Numbered from the stretch's first letter, positions 16,413 through 25,395 are shown. The stretch is 64,000 bases of DNA from Victivallales bacterium (GCA_016285345.1 JAEEQN010000005.1:1-64000), one strand, 5' to 3'. Numbers and translations are program-made. Notes: generated by a model not told the origin, from the letters alone.

Positions 16413-18597
16413 GGCGACGGCGGACCGCGCGGACGGCCCGTTCGAAGGCTTCGACGTCTTCCGGCGTCGGGACGACCCCGGAGTAACGGATGCTTTCATA
16501 GAGCGCGACGCACTCGTTCAAGGCGGGATCGTCGAGTTTCGCCGCCCATGCGCCGTAGGTCTGCCACGGTTCGCGCTGAATGCCCGTCCTCCGCCAGACG
16601 GCGAGCTGGAGCGAACGCATCATGCGCGCGAGACGGCGCATCTGCCACGTCAGCGCATAGCGTTTCCGGCGGCGGTTCCGGACGTACACCACGACTGCCA
16701 CGACAAGCGACAACGGCACGATCAGGCCGAAAGCTGAGCGGACCGGATGCTCCGTGAACTGGTAGAGCATCCAGGCGTACGCGACGTCCCACGCATGGAT
16801 GATCGACTTGGCGAAATAGCCGCGCCGGAACCAGTAGACCATGTTTTCGTATTGGAACGAGATAAAATCACGGAAGGAACGTCCCCAAGAATCCGCTTCG
16901 AAGTCGGCCAGGATATCGTCGATCTCCGTGCCGGGCGGCGTCGCCTCCACGAGCACCCATTTCCGCTCGTCGTCCAGCCATGCCTCCGCCCATGCGTGCA
17001 GGTCGAAGTTCGTGGCGTAGTAGTAGCCAGCCGGGTTGTAACGGGAGCAGACCACGCCCGCGACGTACCGGGTCGGCACGCCGTACAGACGCAGGAGCAG
17101 CGCCGCCGAGGTCGCGAAGAGTTCGCAGTGGCCGGTCCGGCGGTAGAACAGGAACCGCATCAGCGGGCTGTAGTATTCGCCGCGCGAGGGGATGTAATCG
17201 TCCCTCTTCAGGGAATACGTGAAGTTGTTCGAGAAGAACCGCACGACGGCCTCGATCCGTTTCGCGGGCGGCAAATCGCCCGGATTTTCACCCTGGAAAA
17301 TCTCGTCTGTGAGCACGGCGAACTGGTCCGACAGCAGAGGCGGCAGACGCAGGTATTCCTGCCGCACAGCCTGCCCCGGCGCCATGTCTTCGGCCAGCGG
17401 CTCCTGATACGCGGCGGCGGGGTCCGGCTTATTGACCGTCGCGATCACGCCGGTACTCGGGACCCAGTTTTCGGCGATCAGGCCGCCGTCGCGCGTGATG
17501 GCGGCGGACTTGGCGTCGAGCGTGACCGAGGTCGCGTTCGCGGGCAGCGGCGTCACGGTGTTGCGGAAATCGGACTCGAACCGGAATTCGAGGCGTTCGG
17601 TGTCGGTATCGCCGGTGTCCTGAAGAAGGAACGTCAGCACCGTGAGGTTGCGGTCCTCTTCGCGCGTGATTTCCACGACGTCGACCGGGTCCTTCTCGTC
17701 CGCCACCCAGACGCCGCCGTAGCTCCCGTTGAACCCGCGGTAGACGTTGCCGCGCAGATAGCCCGGCGCTGACGACGCCAGCGCCCGCATGACGACCCGG
17801 ACGGGCGTGTCCAGCTCGAACTGGGGCGACCGGATCGCGACCTCGCCGGGAAACGCGTTGCCGCGTCCGGGCGGAGGCGGCCGGAACAACTGCTGAAGCT
17901 GGGACCGCCAGTCGCGGAACGTGCCCTCATGCGAATAAAAATACTGTCTCGCGCCGAAAAAGAGCGGGACGATCAGCAGCACCGCCAGCAGCCGGGACGC
18001 CTTGACAGAGAAGAGCGAACTCACCGAATCGTACCGGGTATCCGCGGTCAGGAGGAACAGCATGCCGACGCACTGAATAAGGGAGCAGACCGTATAGGTC
18101 ACGGAGTAATTCCGCAGAAGCTGTGTCGTCCCGACGAAGTTAAGGTTTTCGAGCTTGGCGGTATTGTAGACGTCGCCGCACGCCAAAGTCGACAGGAGCA
18201 CGATCAGCAGACACAGCGCCGACACCTCGCGCGTCCGCATGAACCAGCAGGAGATCGCCGACGCGTACAGCAGGAACGGCAGGAACTGGTGCGAGCGCAT
18301 CAGGTAGTCGGAGAAGGTCAGGCGGTTGTCCGGTATCTTCACGAACAGGCCGGGCACGACAGCCAGGATGCCCGCCGCGAGCAGCGAGTAGATGACCGGA
18401 CGGTCCCTCAGGCGGAAACTCCGGTCCTGGAAGATCGGAAAGACGACCATCAGCGCCGTCAGGATCAGGATGTGCGGCAGGTCGTATTTCAGCGACAGCA
18501 GGAACGCCGGCGGCAGGATCAGCATGCAGCGGACGAGAAGCCCGAGCTGGCGGCGATGCGGCGGTTCGTATTCGAACATGGATTTCGCGGTCTTCAT
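16387..18597 (-). CDS. TgpA-like membrane protein with transglutaminase core
   Basis: 736 residues. Several N-terminal membrane segments (to about residue 215), then a periplasmic region with a transglutaminase-like cysteine-protease fold. Catalytic residues are visible: Cys in RTGHCELFATSAALLLR, His in NFDLHAWAEAW, and the third acidic position in VLVEATPPG (Glu, as in many family members). A further membrane helix and a basic cytoplasmic tail end the protein. It overlaps the DUF58 gene by 4 bp, and moxR lies upstream, the standard MoxR-DUF58-transglutaminase arrangement, whose exact substrate is unknown. The final Leu-Arg-stop is encoded by a REP-like repeat. Confidence 0.9.
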   Translation of the reverse strand: MKTAKSMFEYEPPHRRQLGLLVRCMLILPPAFLLSLKYDLPHILILTALMVVFPIFQDRSFRLRDRPVIYSLLAAGILAVVPGLFVKIPDNRLTFSDYLMRSHQFLPFLLYASAISCWFMRTREVSALCLLIVLLSTLACGDVYNTAKLENLNFVGTTQLLRNYSVTYTVCSLIQCVGMLFLLTADTRYDSVSSLFSVKASRLLAVLLIVPLFFGARQYFYSHEGTFRDWRSQLQQLFRPPPPGRGNAFPGEVAIRSPQFELDTPVRVVMRALASSAPGYLRGNVYRGFNGSYGGVWVADEKDPVDVVEITREEDRNLTVLTFLLQDTGDTDTERLEFRFESDFRNTVTPLPANATSVTLDAKSAAITRDGGLIAENWVPSTGVIATVNKPDPAAAYQEPLAEDMAPGQAVRQEYLRLPPLLSDQFAVLTDEIFQGENPGDLPPAKRIEAVVRFFSNNFTYSLKRDDYIPSRGEYYSPLMRFLFYRRTGHCELFATSAALLLRLYGVPTRYVAGVVCSRYNPAGYYYATNFDLHAWAEAWLDDERKWVLVEATPPGTEIDDILADFEADSWGRSFRDFISFQYENMVYWFRRGYFAKSIIHAWDVAYAWMLYQFTEHPVRSAFGLIVPLSLVVAVVVYVRNRRRKRYALTWQMRRLARMMRSLQLAVWRRTGIQREPWQTYGAWAAKLDDPALNECVALYESIRYSGVVPTPEDVEAFERAVRAVRRRRRTGPPLR

Positions 18598-19976
18598 AAC
18601 GGCAGGTCGCCTCCCGTCAGGACGGAGTCCGGCGTGATCACGCGGAGTTCGTCCGGCAGTTCCGCATCCGGCACGTGCGGCGCGACCAGCACGGGCACGA
18701 TCCGCGAGCCGCGTCCGGTCAGGCCGGCGAGAAACGCCTTGGCGGCGGCATCCCAGCGCGTCAGGATCACGAACACCGTGCCGGATTCCAGCGCGTCCTC
18801 CGCGATCGCCGCCGCCTGTTTTCCGGCGAATGCATCTCGCGCCGACGTCGCGGCCGTGGCAAGTTCGTCGAGCAACGGGTCGCAGCCGCGGTCCGGTTCG
18901 CCGTTCGACGGAAACCGTGTGATCCGGCCGCCGACGGCGAGCAGGTCGACGTGGTACGACGTCATGGTCAGGGTCTCCGCGATCGACGCCGCCAGTGAAA
19001 CAGCCGCCTCGAACGTCCGGTTCGTGCGGACTTTCAGCAGGGATTCCGACAGGCTGAACAGCGCCCGGAGCGTTCCGGCTGCCAGGCGGACACGCGGGAC
19101 ATACGCGTCCAGCAGGATCGCCGCGTGCGAGACGTGTTCCTGCTGGTACTCCTTGATGATCGGGACGCGGAAACGCGCCGTCGCCCGCCAGTGGATCTTG
19201 CGCGGAGAGTCGCCGGGACGGTACATGCGGCAGCCGTAGAAATCCATGCTTTCGCCCGGACGCGGCACCGAGCGGGCGCTCAGGCGCGGCAGGACGCCGC
19301 CGTCACGCGGGAAGAGGTTCCGCAGTTCGCGGCTGGCGGGATGCACGATCAGGGCTTCCTTGCGCCCGAACAGGACGGAGTGCTTGATGAGGTTGAACGG
19401 GAAACTGGACTCCGCGATCCCCTGCGGAATACTGAAGACGCCGCGTTTGAAGGGTTTCAGCGGCAGAGAAAACGTCGTGTCCGAGCGGCCCGGCACCGCG
19501 CAGTATTTGAACCCCTGCACGCGGCGAAGTTCCGGAAGCTCGATGTTCGGGTCGATCAGGATGTCGGCCGCGGGGAGACGGCGGAGGTTGCGGATGCGGT
19601 AGTTCACATCGAATGCGATGCCGCATTTGACACGCGCAGGAAAATCACGTTCGATCCGGAGTCGGGGACGGAAGATCAGTCCGGCAAGCAGATCGATCGT
19701 CAGGATCATCGCGATGAACAGGAACATCGGGACGGCCGGGCTGTTCAGCGCGAACATGGAGAAGAACGCGAACATCGGGATCACGATGAACAGCAGGCGC
19801 ATCGGACGGCTGAAGAGGCGTTCGTACCACGCCATCGCCCAGAACAGGAGTTTGAGCGAGGGTGACCGGTAGTATTTGAACACGAAACCGAGTCCGTGCG
19901 ACTCGCGCAGCCACTGGGGACCGTCCAGAAACCTCCGCCAGAGGTCTCCGATGAAGCGCAGCGGATTCCGGCTCAT
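18594..19976 (-). CDS. DUF58 domain protein
   Basis: 460 residues, two membrane helices near residues 55-95 followed by a beta-rich part and a von Willebrand-like DUF58 domain. The family signature is seen as RMYRPGDSPRKIHWRATAR. DUF58 proteins are nearly always encoded next to MoxR ATPases and are thought to be their clients or effectors at the membrane. Here moxR lies 36 bp upstream and the transglutaminase gene overlaps its end by 4 bp (ATGA type), so the three are translated as a unit. Confidence 0.92.
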   Translation of the reverse strand: MSRNPLRFIGDLWRRFLDGPQWLRESHGLGFVFKYYRSPSLKLLFWAMAWYERLFSRPMRLLFIVIPMFAFFSMFALNSPAVPMFLFIAMILTIDLLAGLIFRPRLRIERDFPARVKCGIAFDVNYRIRNLRRLPAADILIDPNIELPELRRVQGFKYCAVPGRSDTTFSLPLKPFKRGVFSIPQGIAESSFPFNLIKHSVLFGRKEALIVHPASRELRNLFPRDGGVLPRLSARSVPRPGESMDFYGCRMYRPGDSPRKIHWRATARFRVPIIKEYQQEHVSHAAILLDAYVPRVRLAAGTLRALFSLSESLLKVRTNRTFEAAVSLAASIAETLTMTSYHVDLLAVGGRITRFPSNGEPDRGCDPLLDELATAATSARDAFAGKQAAAIAEDALESGTVFVILTRWDAAAKAFLAGLTGRGSRIVPVLVAPHVPDAELPDELRVITPDSVLTGGDLPL

Positions 19977-20012
19977 GCTACGGGATTCCTTCTCCGTACG
20001 AAGTTCACAAAA

Positions 20013-20960
20013 TCAGACGGGGACGCGCGTCTTCTTCACGACGGCGGCGACCAGGTCCGCAGCGGAAACGCCAGCGTGACGGCTCTTCTGGTTCAGGATC
20101 AGGCGGTGCGTCAGGACCGGGCCGGCCAGCGAGGAAACATCGTCGGGCGTCACGAACGTCCGCCCGTTCAGCAGGGCGCGCGCCTGGGCGCAGCGGGCGA
20201 GGTCGAGCAGCGCGCGCGGACTTGCGCCGAGCGAGAAGCCGTTCTCGGGGTCGCGCGTGGCGGCGACGAGTTCGCGGGCATACTCCTGCACGGACTGCTC
20301 CATCGTCACGGAACGCACATCTTTCTGAATCTCCATCAGCTCCGCGCAGGTGATCACTGGTTCCAGGCGGTCCAGCGGATCGTCCTGCCAGCGGTCGTTC
20401 AGCATGGCGAGCTCCTCGGCGGAATCGGGGTAGCCGAGCGAGAACTTCATGGCAAAGCGGTCCAGCTGGGCTTCCGGCAGCGGGAACGTGCCGAAATACT
20501 CGACCGGGTTCTCCGTGGCGATCACGAGGAACGGCTTCGGCAGGTCGTAGCGGACGCCCTCGATCGACACCTGATGTTCATTCATGGCCTCCAGGAGCGC
20601 CGACTGCGTGCGCGGCGATGCGCGGTTGATCTCGTCGCCGAGGAGGATGTTCGCGAAGACCGGGCCCGGATAGAATTTGAATTCGCCGGACTGCTGGTTG
20701 AAGACCGAGGAACCGAGGATGTCCGACGGCATCATGTCGGACGTGAACTGGATGCGTTTGAAATCCGCCTTGACCGTCAGGGCAAGCGCCTTCGCGAGCG
20801 TGGTCTTGCCCACCCCGGGCACGTCGTCCAGCAGCACATGGCCGTTCGCCAGGACCGCGTTCAGCAGCAAATCGATCACTTCGTCTTTTCCGCGGATGAC
20901 CTGTTTCAAACGGGTCCGTATCTGTCCGATCGTCTCCAGCCGGGACGTCTGTTCCGCCAT
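20013..20960 (-). CDS. MoxR-family AAA+ ATPase
   Basis: 315 residues, usual MoxR length. Walker A is PGVGKTTLAK (about 48-57), Walker B and adjacent segment ILLGDEINRASPRTQSALLE, sensor-1 region VIATENPVEYFGTFPLPEAQ, and arginine-containing C-terminal lid. MoxR proteins act as chaperone-like ATPases for complexes containing DUF58/vWA proteins. Strong ribosome binding site GGAGGT upstream of the ATG. First gene of the three-gene operon with DUF58 and transglutaminase. Confidence 0.95.
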   Translation of the reverse strand: MAEQTSRLETIGQIRTRLKQVIRGKDEVIDLLLNAVLANGHVLLDDVPGVGKTTLAKALALTVKADFKRIQFTSDMMPSDILGSSVFNQQSGEFKFYPGPVFANILLGDEINRASPRTQSALLEAMNEHQVSIEGVRYDLPKPFLVIATENPVEYFGTFPLPEAQLDRFAMKFSLGYPDSAEELAMLNDRWQDDPLDRLEPVITCAELMEIQKDVRSVTMEQSVQEYARELVAATRDPENGFSLGASPRALLDLARCAQARALLNGRTFVTPDDVSSLAGPVLTHRLILNQKSRHAGVSAADLVAAVVKKTRVPV

Positions 20961-21033
20961 ATCTGCACCTCCGTATAACTGCGCAAAACCGGAGGCGCGG
21001 ATCGCCCCGGCAAGATTAAAAATAACAGCAATT

Positions 21034-21061
21034 ATAATACCCCGTTCCGCGTTTTTTTCAA
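21034..21061 (-). promoter_or_regulatory. Candidate promoter for the moxR operon
   Basis: Minus strand TTGAAA (21061-21056), 16 bp spacer, TATTAT (21039-21034), 74 bp before the moxR ATG. Confidence 0.65.
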
Positions 21062-21112
21062 CCCCGAAAACACGATTTGACGTTTTTTCCGCTTCTTTTT
21101 TAGAAAGAAAGG

Positions 21113-21140
21113 TTGCATTTTCGCGTTTGGAGTCTATCTT
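21113..21140 (+). promoter_or_regulatory. Candidate promoter for the three SecD-head-like lipoproteins
   Basis: TTGCAT (21113-21118), 16 bp spacer, TATCTT (21135-21140), with T-tracts upstream. Divergent from the moxR promoter. Confidence 0.6.
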
Positions 21141-21179
21141 ATTAGTTACGGCTTACACAATCCCATTCCGGTGAAATAC

Positions 21180-21728
21180 ATGAAAATCTTCCGCAAACTT
21201 CTCGCCCCCGCGGCGCTTCTCTGCTCGGTCATCTTCTGCTGCGGCTACCACAGCTGCGACCATGAAGAGGTGAACCTGTACATGGATCCCGACAACTGGG
21301 AAGAAATGCAGCTCCCGCCGAAGCACGTGGTTTCCATCCACGAAGTCATCCGCCCGAAAAAAGGCGACAGCATCGAACGCACCGTGGCGTCGTACTTCGG
21401 CGGCGACGTGACCATCAACTCCATCCAGCTGCTCGACTCGTCCGAGATCAAGTACATCCAGCCCGTCCCGATCCCCGGCGACCAGGGATTCTACAATCTC
21501 CGCTTCGACATGACCGAACGCGGACACAAGCTGTGGATCAACCTCAGCGTCCAGCACAAGGGCCAGCAGCTGGCGTTCGTCATCGACGGGACCGTGTACC
21601 GCGGATTCGTCCCGCGCCAGATCGCCGACGACGCGCTGTCGGTCATCGTGGACGGTCCGTTCGACCAGGCGACCGCGCTGGCGCTTCAGAACAACTCGAA
21701 ATACAACTATTTCAAAATGAGAAAGTGA
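21180..21728 (+). CDS. Small exported protein with SecDF P1-head-like domain, paralogue 1
   Basis: 182 residues from ATG 21180; a GTG at 21171 is the alternative, but the G-rich GGTGA it lies in could be the ribosome binding site. A signal peptide ends near FCCG or HSC. The C-terminal two thirds has a segment FDMTERGHKLWINLSVQHKG, then LAFVIDGTVYRGFVPR and VIVDGPFDQATALAL. This order (strand, Gly, helix, then A-F-V-I-D-G, then I-V-D-G-x-F-x-x-x-x-A) is that of the head subdomain of the SecD P1 periplasmic region. It lacks SecD membrane helices. First of three tandem paralogues only 7 and 6 bp apart. Function unknown. Confidence 0.75.
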   Translation: MKIFRKLLAPAALLCSVIFCCGYHSCDHEEVNLYMDPDNWEEMQLPPKHVVSIHEVIRPKKGDSIERTVASYFGGDVTINSIQLLDSSEIKYIQPVPIPGDQGFYNLRFDMTERGHKLWINLSVQHKGQQLAFVIDGTVYRGFVPRQIADDALSVIVDGPFDQATALALQNNSKYNYFKMRK

Positions 21729-21735
21729 CCCCGCC

Positions 21736-22299
21736 ATGGGATTTGTGAAACATATCCGCCGGGCAATCCCCGTTGTCATGCTCGTCTTCACCGCGGTCTT
21801 CTGCTGCGGCGCGGGCGCGAAAAGCTGTACCTCCGAGGACATCGACAATATGTTTGACGCGGAAAACCTTGATATGTCCAAACGCCCGCTGGAAGGCATC
21901 ATCGAGATACAGGAGATCATCACGCTGCGCCGGGGCACCGACAAGGAAATCATGGCGCCCACGATGTTCGGCGACGACATCTGCCTGAACAAGGCCATCC
22001 TGCTGGACTCCGCCGACGTCAAGGAGATCAAGGCCATCCCGATCGAAAAACAGCCGCCCTACTGCAGCCTCGAACTGAAGCTGACCGACCGCGGACGGCG
22101 CCACTGGATCGGACTCAGCCTGCCGAACAAAAGCACGCACGTCGCGTTCATCATCGACGGCATCGTCTACCGCACGTTCGTCCCGCGTCTGCTCTACGAC
22201 GACGTCACCGACTCCGTCATCGTGGACGGCCCGTTCGATCCCGCCACGGCAAAGAAACTTGAATCCAACTCCGCCCGGAACTATTTCCGGCTCAAATAA
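21736..22299 (+). CDS. Small exported protein with SecDF P1-head-like domain, paralogue 2
   Basis: 187 residues. N-terminal hydrophobic signal (PVVMLVFTAVFCCGAG), then the same fold pattern as its neighbours: FGDDICLNKAILLDSADVKEI, LELKLTDRGRRHWIGLSLPN, VAFIIDGIVYRTFVPR, VIVDGPFDPATAKKLESNS. The conserved core with paralogue 1 is clear (IDGxVYRxFVPR, VIVDGPFD). No recognised active site. Starts 7 bp after the previous stop, so co-translated. See paralogue 1 for the SecD-head argument. Confidence 0.75.
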   Translation: MGFVKHIRRAIPVVMLVFTAVFCCGAGAKSCTSEDIDNMFDAENLDMSKRPLEGIIEIQEIITLRRGTDKEIMAPTMFGDDICLNKAILLDSADVKEIKAIPIEKQPPYCSLELKLTDRGRRHWIGLSLPNKSTHVAFIIDGIVYRTFVPRLLYDDVTDSVIVDGPFDPATAKKLESNSARNYFRLK

Positions 22300-22305
22300 C
22301 GGCCT

Positions 22306-22890
22306 ATGACGACACCGAAGCACACATTCCGTTTCCTCTGCGCGGCGTCCTGCCTCGCGGCATCCGCCCTGCTTGCCTCGTGCGACGGCAGCGCGTCCAG
22401 CATCCTGGACCCGCTCAACGTCGACGACAAGGAGGAAGTCTACAAGCCCGTCGTCGGGGAGCCCGGCGAGTTCGGCGTGGTCTCCATCCATGAGATCATC
22501 CGCCACAAACGCGGCGCCGAAAAGGAAATCGAGGTCGAAACCATGTTCGGGGACGAGATCATCATCGACAGGAATCCGCTGCTCGACTCCTCCGACATCA
22601 TCTCCATCGAGGCGATCGAGGTCAACGACCTGCCCGGATTCTACAAGCTCCGCCTCAACCTCACGCAGGAAGGCGGCAAGATATGGCGCAAGCTCAGTCT
22701 CGACAGCCGCGACAGCAACGCACCCTCGCTCGCATTCCTCATCGACGGCGTTTCCTACCGCACGATCAAGCCGCGTTTCCTCTACTCCGACCAGGACACC
22801 GTGGTCGTTGACGGCCCGTTCGACGAAGCCGCCGCGCTGAACCTCGAGGCGAACGCCATCCGCAACTTCATGCATTTCTCCCAGCAATAA
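22306..22890 (+). CDS. Lipoprotein with SecDF P1-head-like domain, paralogue 3
   Basis: 194 residues. Clear lipoprotein signal with ALLASC lipobox. The core repeats the pattern: VVSIHEIIRHKRGAEKEIE, LLDSSDIISIEAIEV, LRLNLTQEGGKIWRKLSL, LAFLIDGVSYRTIKPR, VVVDGPFDEAAALNLEANA. The phrase SIHEVIR/SIHEIIR and LLDSS are shared with paralogue 1, so an extra N-terminal subdomain is conserved too, not just the SecD-like head. Last of the three; a secreted protein gene follows 31 bp later. Confidence 0.78.
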   Translation: MTTPKHTFRFLCAASCLAASALLASCDGSASSILDPLNVDDKEEVYKPVVGEPGEFGVVSIHEIIRHKRGAEKEIEVETMFGDEIIIDRNPLLDSSDIISIEAIEVNDLPGFYKLRLNLTQEGGKIWRKLSLDSRDSNAPSLAFLIDGVSYRTIKPRFLYSDQDTVVVDGPFDEAAALNLEANAIRNFMHFSQQ

Positions 22891-22921
22891 CACAGGCCAA
22901 ACGGCAGAAAGGACGCCATCC

Positions 22922-24007
22922 ATGAACATCCTGTCCGGCATCAGGGCCGCCGCATTCACGCTCGCGCTCGCCGCGCTGACTCCGTCCGTCTTCGCGGTCT
23001 CCGAGACCTACATCCCTTCGAACGCAAAATTCGCCCTCTACGTCAACGCGAACAAGGCGGTCAACGCGCCCGCGCTCCAGACGCTGCTCTTCAAGGACGG
23101 CGTCGACCTCGAACACAGCCTCAACGACGTGGCCATGGTCAAGGACGACCTCACAGGCGACGTCTCCTTCTTCCTGACCGAGATCGATCCCGGCGACTTC
23201 GGGAAATCCCTCATGGACGTCGTCCTTTACGCGCCCGGCCGCGTCAACGCCATCTACAAACGCCTCGCCGGACGAGACGACATCAAGACCGCGGCCTCGA
23301 CCTTCTCCGGCGCGCGCATTCTGACGATCCACGTCGTCAACGGCGAGACCGATATGCTCGCCATCTTCGAGTTCATCTCCGACGACGTCATGCAGTGCCG
23401 CCTCGCCATCAACCTCCCCGACACGAAGCCCTTCATCTGGACCCCGAACCCGGAACCGTCTCTGATGATCACCGGCCTGAAGACCAAGGGCGCGCTCGTC
23501 TCCGCCGCGGTCGACGCCGCCTATCTCCAGGGCAAGGTGAAGGCCGAGGAAGAGGCGCATCCGCGCACCGCCGAGGAGAAAAAGACGAAGATCAAGGCCG
23601 GGGACGGCTCCATCGAGATCGACGAGGAAGACCCCAGCATCGAAGACATCCGCAACAATGTCAAGGCCATTTTCGCCCGCATCACGGAAGGCTCGCGCGG
23701 CTCCCTCGACGCCGCCGTCACGCTCCGCTGCACCACCTCCGCCATCCGCGACGAGGTCTTCCAGACCGTCGACGGCTTCGTGACGCTCTACACCATGGTC
23801 TCCGGCGCGTCCTTCGAGATCGGCAAGGACGGCAAGCTCATCCAGCAGGGCGGCAAATCCAACCCGCTCACCACGCTCAAGCACGAACCGAAGGGCAACG
23901 ACGCCGTCTTCACGCTGAACCTCTCCGAGGAATTCCTCGACGACGTCGCGAAATCCGCCGCAAAAAACAACAAGAAAAACAGCTCGAAGAAGAAAACGGA
24001 CAAATAA
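22922..24007 (+). CDS. Secreted protein of unknown function
   Basis: 361 residues with a signal peptide (TLALAALTPSVFA, cleavage before VSET) and a Lys-rich C-terminal tail (NNKKNSSKKKTDK). The middle alternates beta strands and helices with no motif I recognise; a charged segment (EEEAHPRTAEEKKTKIKAG) interrupts it at about 200-220. AAAGGA precedes the ATG. It lies 31 bp after the third SecD-head-like gene and could belong to the same transcript. No function assigned. Confidence 0.7.
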   Translation: MNILSGIRAAAFTLALAALTPSVFAVSETYIPSNAKFALYVNANKAVNAPALQTLLFKDGVDLEHSLNDVAMVKDDLTGDVSFFLTEIDPGDFGKSLMDVVLYAPGRVNAIYKRLAGRDDIKTAASTFSGARILTIHVVNGETDMLAIFEFISDDVMQCRLAINLPDTKPFIWTPNPEPSLMITGLKTKGALVSAAVDAAYLQGKVKAEEEAHPRTAEEKKTKIKAGDGSIEIDEEDPSIEDIRNNVKAIFARITEGSRGSLDAAVTLRCTTSAIRDEVFQTVDGFVTLYTMVSGASFEIGKDGKLIQQGGKSNPLTTLKHEPKGNDAVFTLNLSEEFLDDVAKSAAKNNKKNSSKKKTDK

Positions 24008-24091
24008 TCCGTTTTCGCCCCCGGAAGAACGGAAGGCGGTGTATTTCAGAGCATTTCTTTCGTTTTTTCCGTTTTTTGTCGTTTTTTTGAT

Positions 24092-24119
24092 TTGAAACCT
24101 GAAAAAAATATGCTATCGT
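24092..24119 (+). promoter_or_regulatory. Candidate promoter with phased T-tracts before the pilin-like genes
   Basis: TTGAAA (24092-24097), 16 bp spacer, TATCGT (24114-24119). Immediately upstream are T-tracts at 24063-24068, 24072-24077 and 24082-24088, about 9-10 bp apart, i.e. close to one helical turn, which predicts intrinsic bending or an UP-like element. Confidence 0.6.
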
Positions 24120-24138
24120 ATTGTAACGGAGGAGAAAA

Positions 24139-24300
24139 ATGAGACGGCGCGCGCGCAAAGGCGAATCCGGACAGGTGCTCGCGGAATACACCGTGATGCT
24201 CTTCATGGTCGTACTCGTCGCCCTCACGCTTTTCCTTCTCATGCGGGTTTTCCTGGAATACGGCTGGCGCATCCTTTCGCTGATCGCCTGGGAACCCTGA
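24139..24300 (+). CDS. Very small Flp/TadE-like pilin-type membrane protein (53 aa)
   Basis: 53 residues, ATG preceded by ACGGAGGAG, a strong ribosome binding site. A short basic leader (MRRRARKGES) is followed by GQVLAEYTVMLFMVVLVALT, i.e. the G-(Q)-x-x-x-E-Y motif at the start of one hydrophobic helix, as in class III (Flp/TadE-like) prepilins where Glu5 of the mature helix is conserved. It lies just before a second protein of the same type. Probably a pilin or pseudopilin subunit processed after the Gly-containing leader; processing is inferred. Confidence 0.75.
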   Translation: MRRRARKGESGQVLAEYTVMLFMVVLVALTLFLLMRVFLEYGWRILSLIAWEP

Positions 24301-24338
24301 CCCAACAAAAACAAAACCTCGAACCAAGGAGTCCTGAT

Positions 24339-24590
24339 ATGAAGTTCAACAGAAAGCACTACGGAATGAAACGCCGGTCCTCCGGCGGACAGGCCATCCT
24401 GGAGTACATCATCATCATCGCGCTCGTCGCGGTGGCGGCGCTCACCGTGCTCGGTCTCTTCGGCGACCGCATCAGGGGGCTGATTTCCAGCAGCACCAAG
24501 GCGATCGGCGGCGAAACCGACGATTCCAACAAGAGCAGTCTGGAACAGTTGCGGGAAACAGGAAACGGCGAAGACCCGATCAATTTCTGA
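24339..24590 (+). CDS. Flp-type pilin-like protein (83 aa)
   Basis: 83 residues. Leader MKFNRKHYGMKRRSSG, then GQAILEYIIIIALVAVAALT, the same G-Q-x-x-x-E-Y hydrophobic helix as the preceding 53-residue protein, and a short polar C-terminus. This is the layout of Flp/class IVb pilins. AAGGAG precedes the ATG. The four genes from 24139 to 27471 share this type of N-terminus and read in one direction. Confidence 0.8.
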   Translation: MKFNRKHYGMKRRSSGGQAILEYIIIIALVAVAALTVLGLFGDRIRGLISSSTKAIGGETDDSNKSSLEQLRETGNGEDPINF

Positions 24591-24675
24591 CCGGATCGGT
24601 TCCCTCCTGATGAACGGACACGGGGAGCGCCTGTGCGCCGCCCGTGTCTGAACTGTTTACGGAAAGGGCGTATTT

Positions 24676-25389
24676 GTGCGTTTTGTGCCCCGACATCTCC
24701 TGAGCCGCGGAGCAACGGATTTCCGCGGTATCAGAACAAACTCCGAGGCGGCAAAGTCCGCGGCGGGGCGCACGGGACATTATACTCAGGCAGGCATTTA
24801 TGCACGCAGGAAAGGCGAGCACGGTTCGGCGATCCTGGAATCGTTCCTCTCCATGATCCTGCTCGGGCTGATCCTCTTCGGCATCCTCCAGCTGTTCCAG
24901 CTCGTGCTCGCCGACATGGTCACCGACTATGCCGCCTTCCGCGGCGCACGGTCCGCCGCCGTCGGATTCCGTGACGAATACGCGATCCGCGAGGCTCTGA
25001 TCAAAGCCGCTCCCGTTTCCGGGCCTATGACAGTGCCCCGTTCACGCCGGGTCTCCGTGGAAACGGAACAATCGTTTCTGCGCGGCTACATGGAGGGCGA
25101 CCGCAATGTGGAATACGCGAACTGGCTCGGCGAGGACAGGCTCCATACGAATTACCATTGCCCGCATTACGGGGAACCGCTGGTCGGAGGCTGTTCGCTT
25201 TGCAGCCGCGGGAAAAAGCATTATGTGGACGCGTCGGTGAACGGATTCGACCAGACCATGCGTTTCAAATTCGAGTTCGTCAACTACCCGCTGGACCTCC
25301 CGCTGCACGACTGGCTCACCGGACGGGATTCCATCGACATATCGGCGGAATCCGAACTCACGAACCATTCCTCGTCTTTTCTGGAGTAA
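24676..25389 (+). CDS. TadE-like protein
   Basis: 237 residues from a GTG at 24676 (AAAGGG 7-8 bases upstream). An unusually long 50-residue basic leader precedes the TadE-type helix: HGSAILESFLSMILLGLILF, with conserved Glu, then a 160-residue extracytoplasmic part with two Cys pairs (YHCPHYG and CSLC) that may bind metal or form disulfides. TadE-like pseudopilins accompany Tad pili or tight-adherence systems. Six bp before the TadG-like gene. No in-frame ATG exists nearer the helix, so the start is uncertain. Confidence 0.78.
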   Translation: MRFVPRHLLSRGATDFRGIRTNSEAAKSAAGRTGHYTQAGIYARRKGEHGSAILESFLSMILLGLILFGILQLFQLVLADMVTDYAAFRGARSAAVGFRDEYAIREALIKAAPVSGPMTVPRSRRVSVETEQSFLRGYMEGDRNVEYANWLGEDRLHTNYHCPHYGEPLVGGCSLCSRGKKHYVDASVNGFDQTMRFKFEFVNYPLDLPLHDWLTGRDSIDISAESELTNHSSSFLE

Positions 25390-25395
25390 CGTCAC

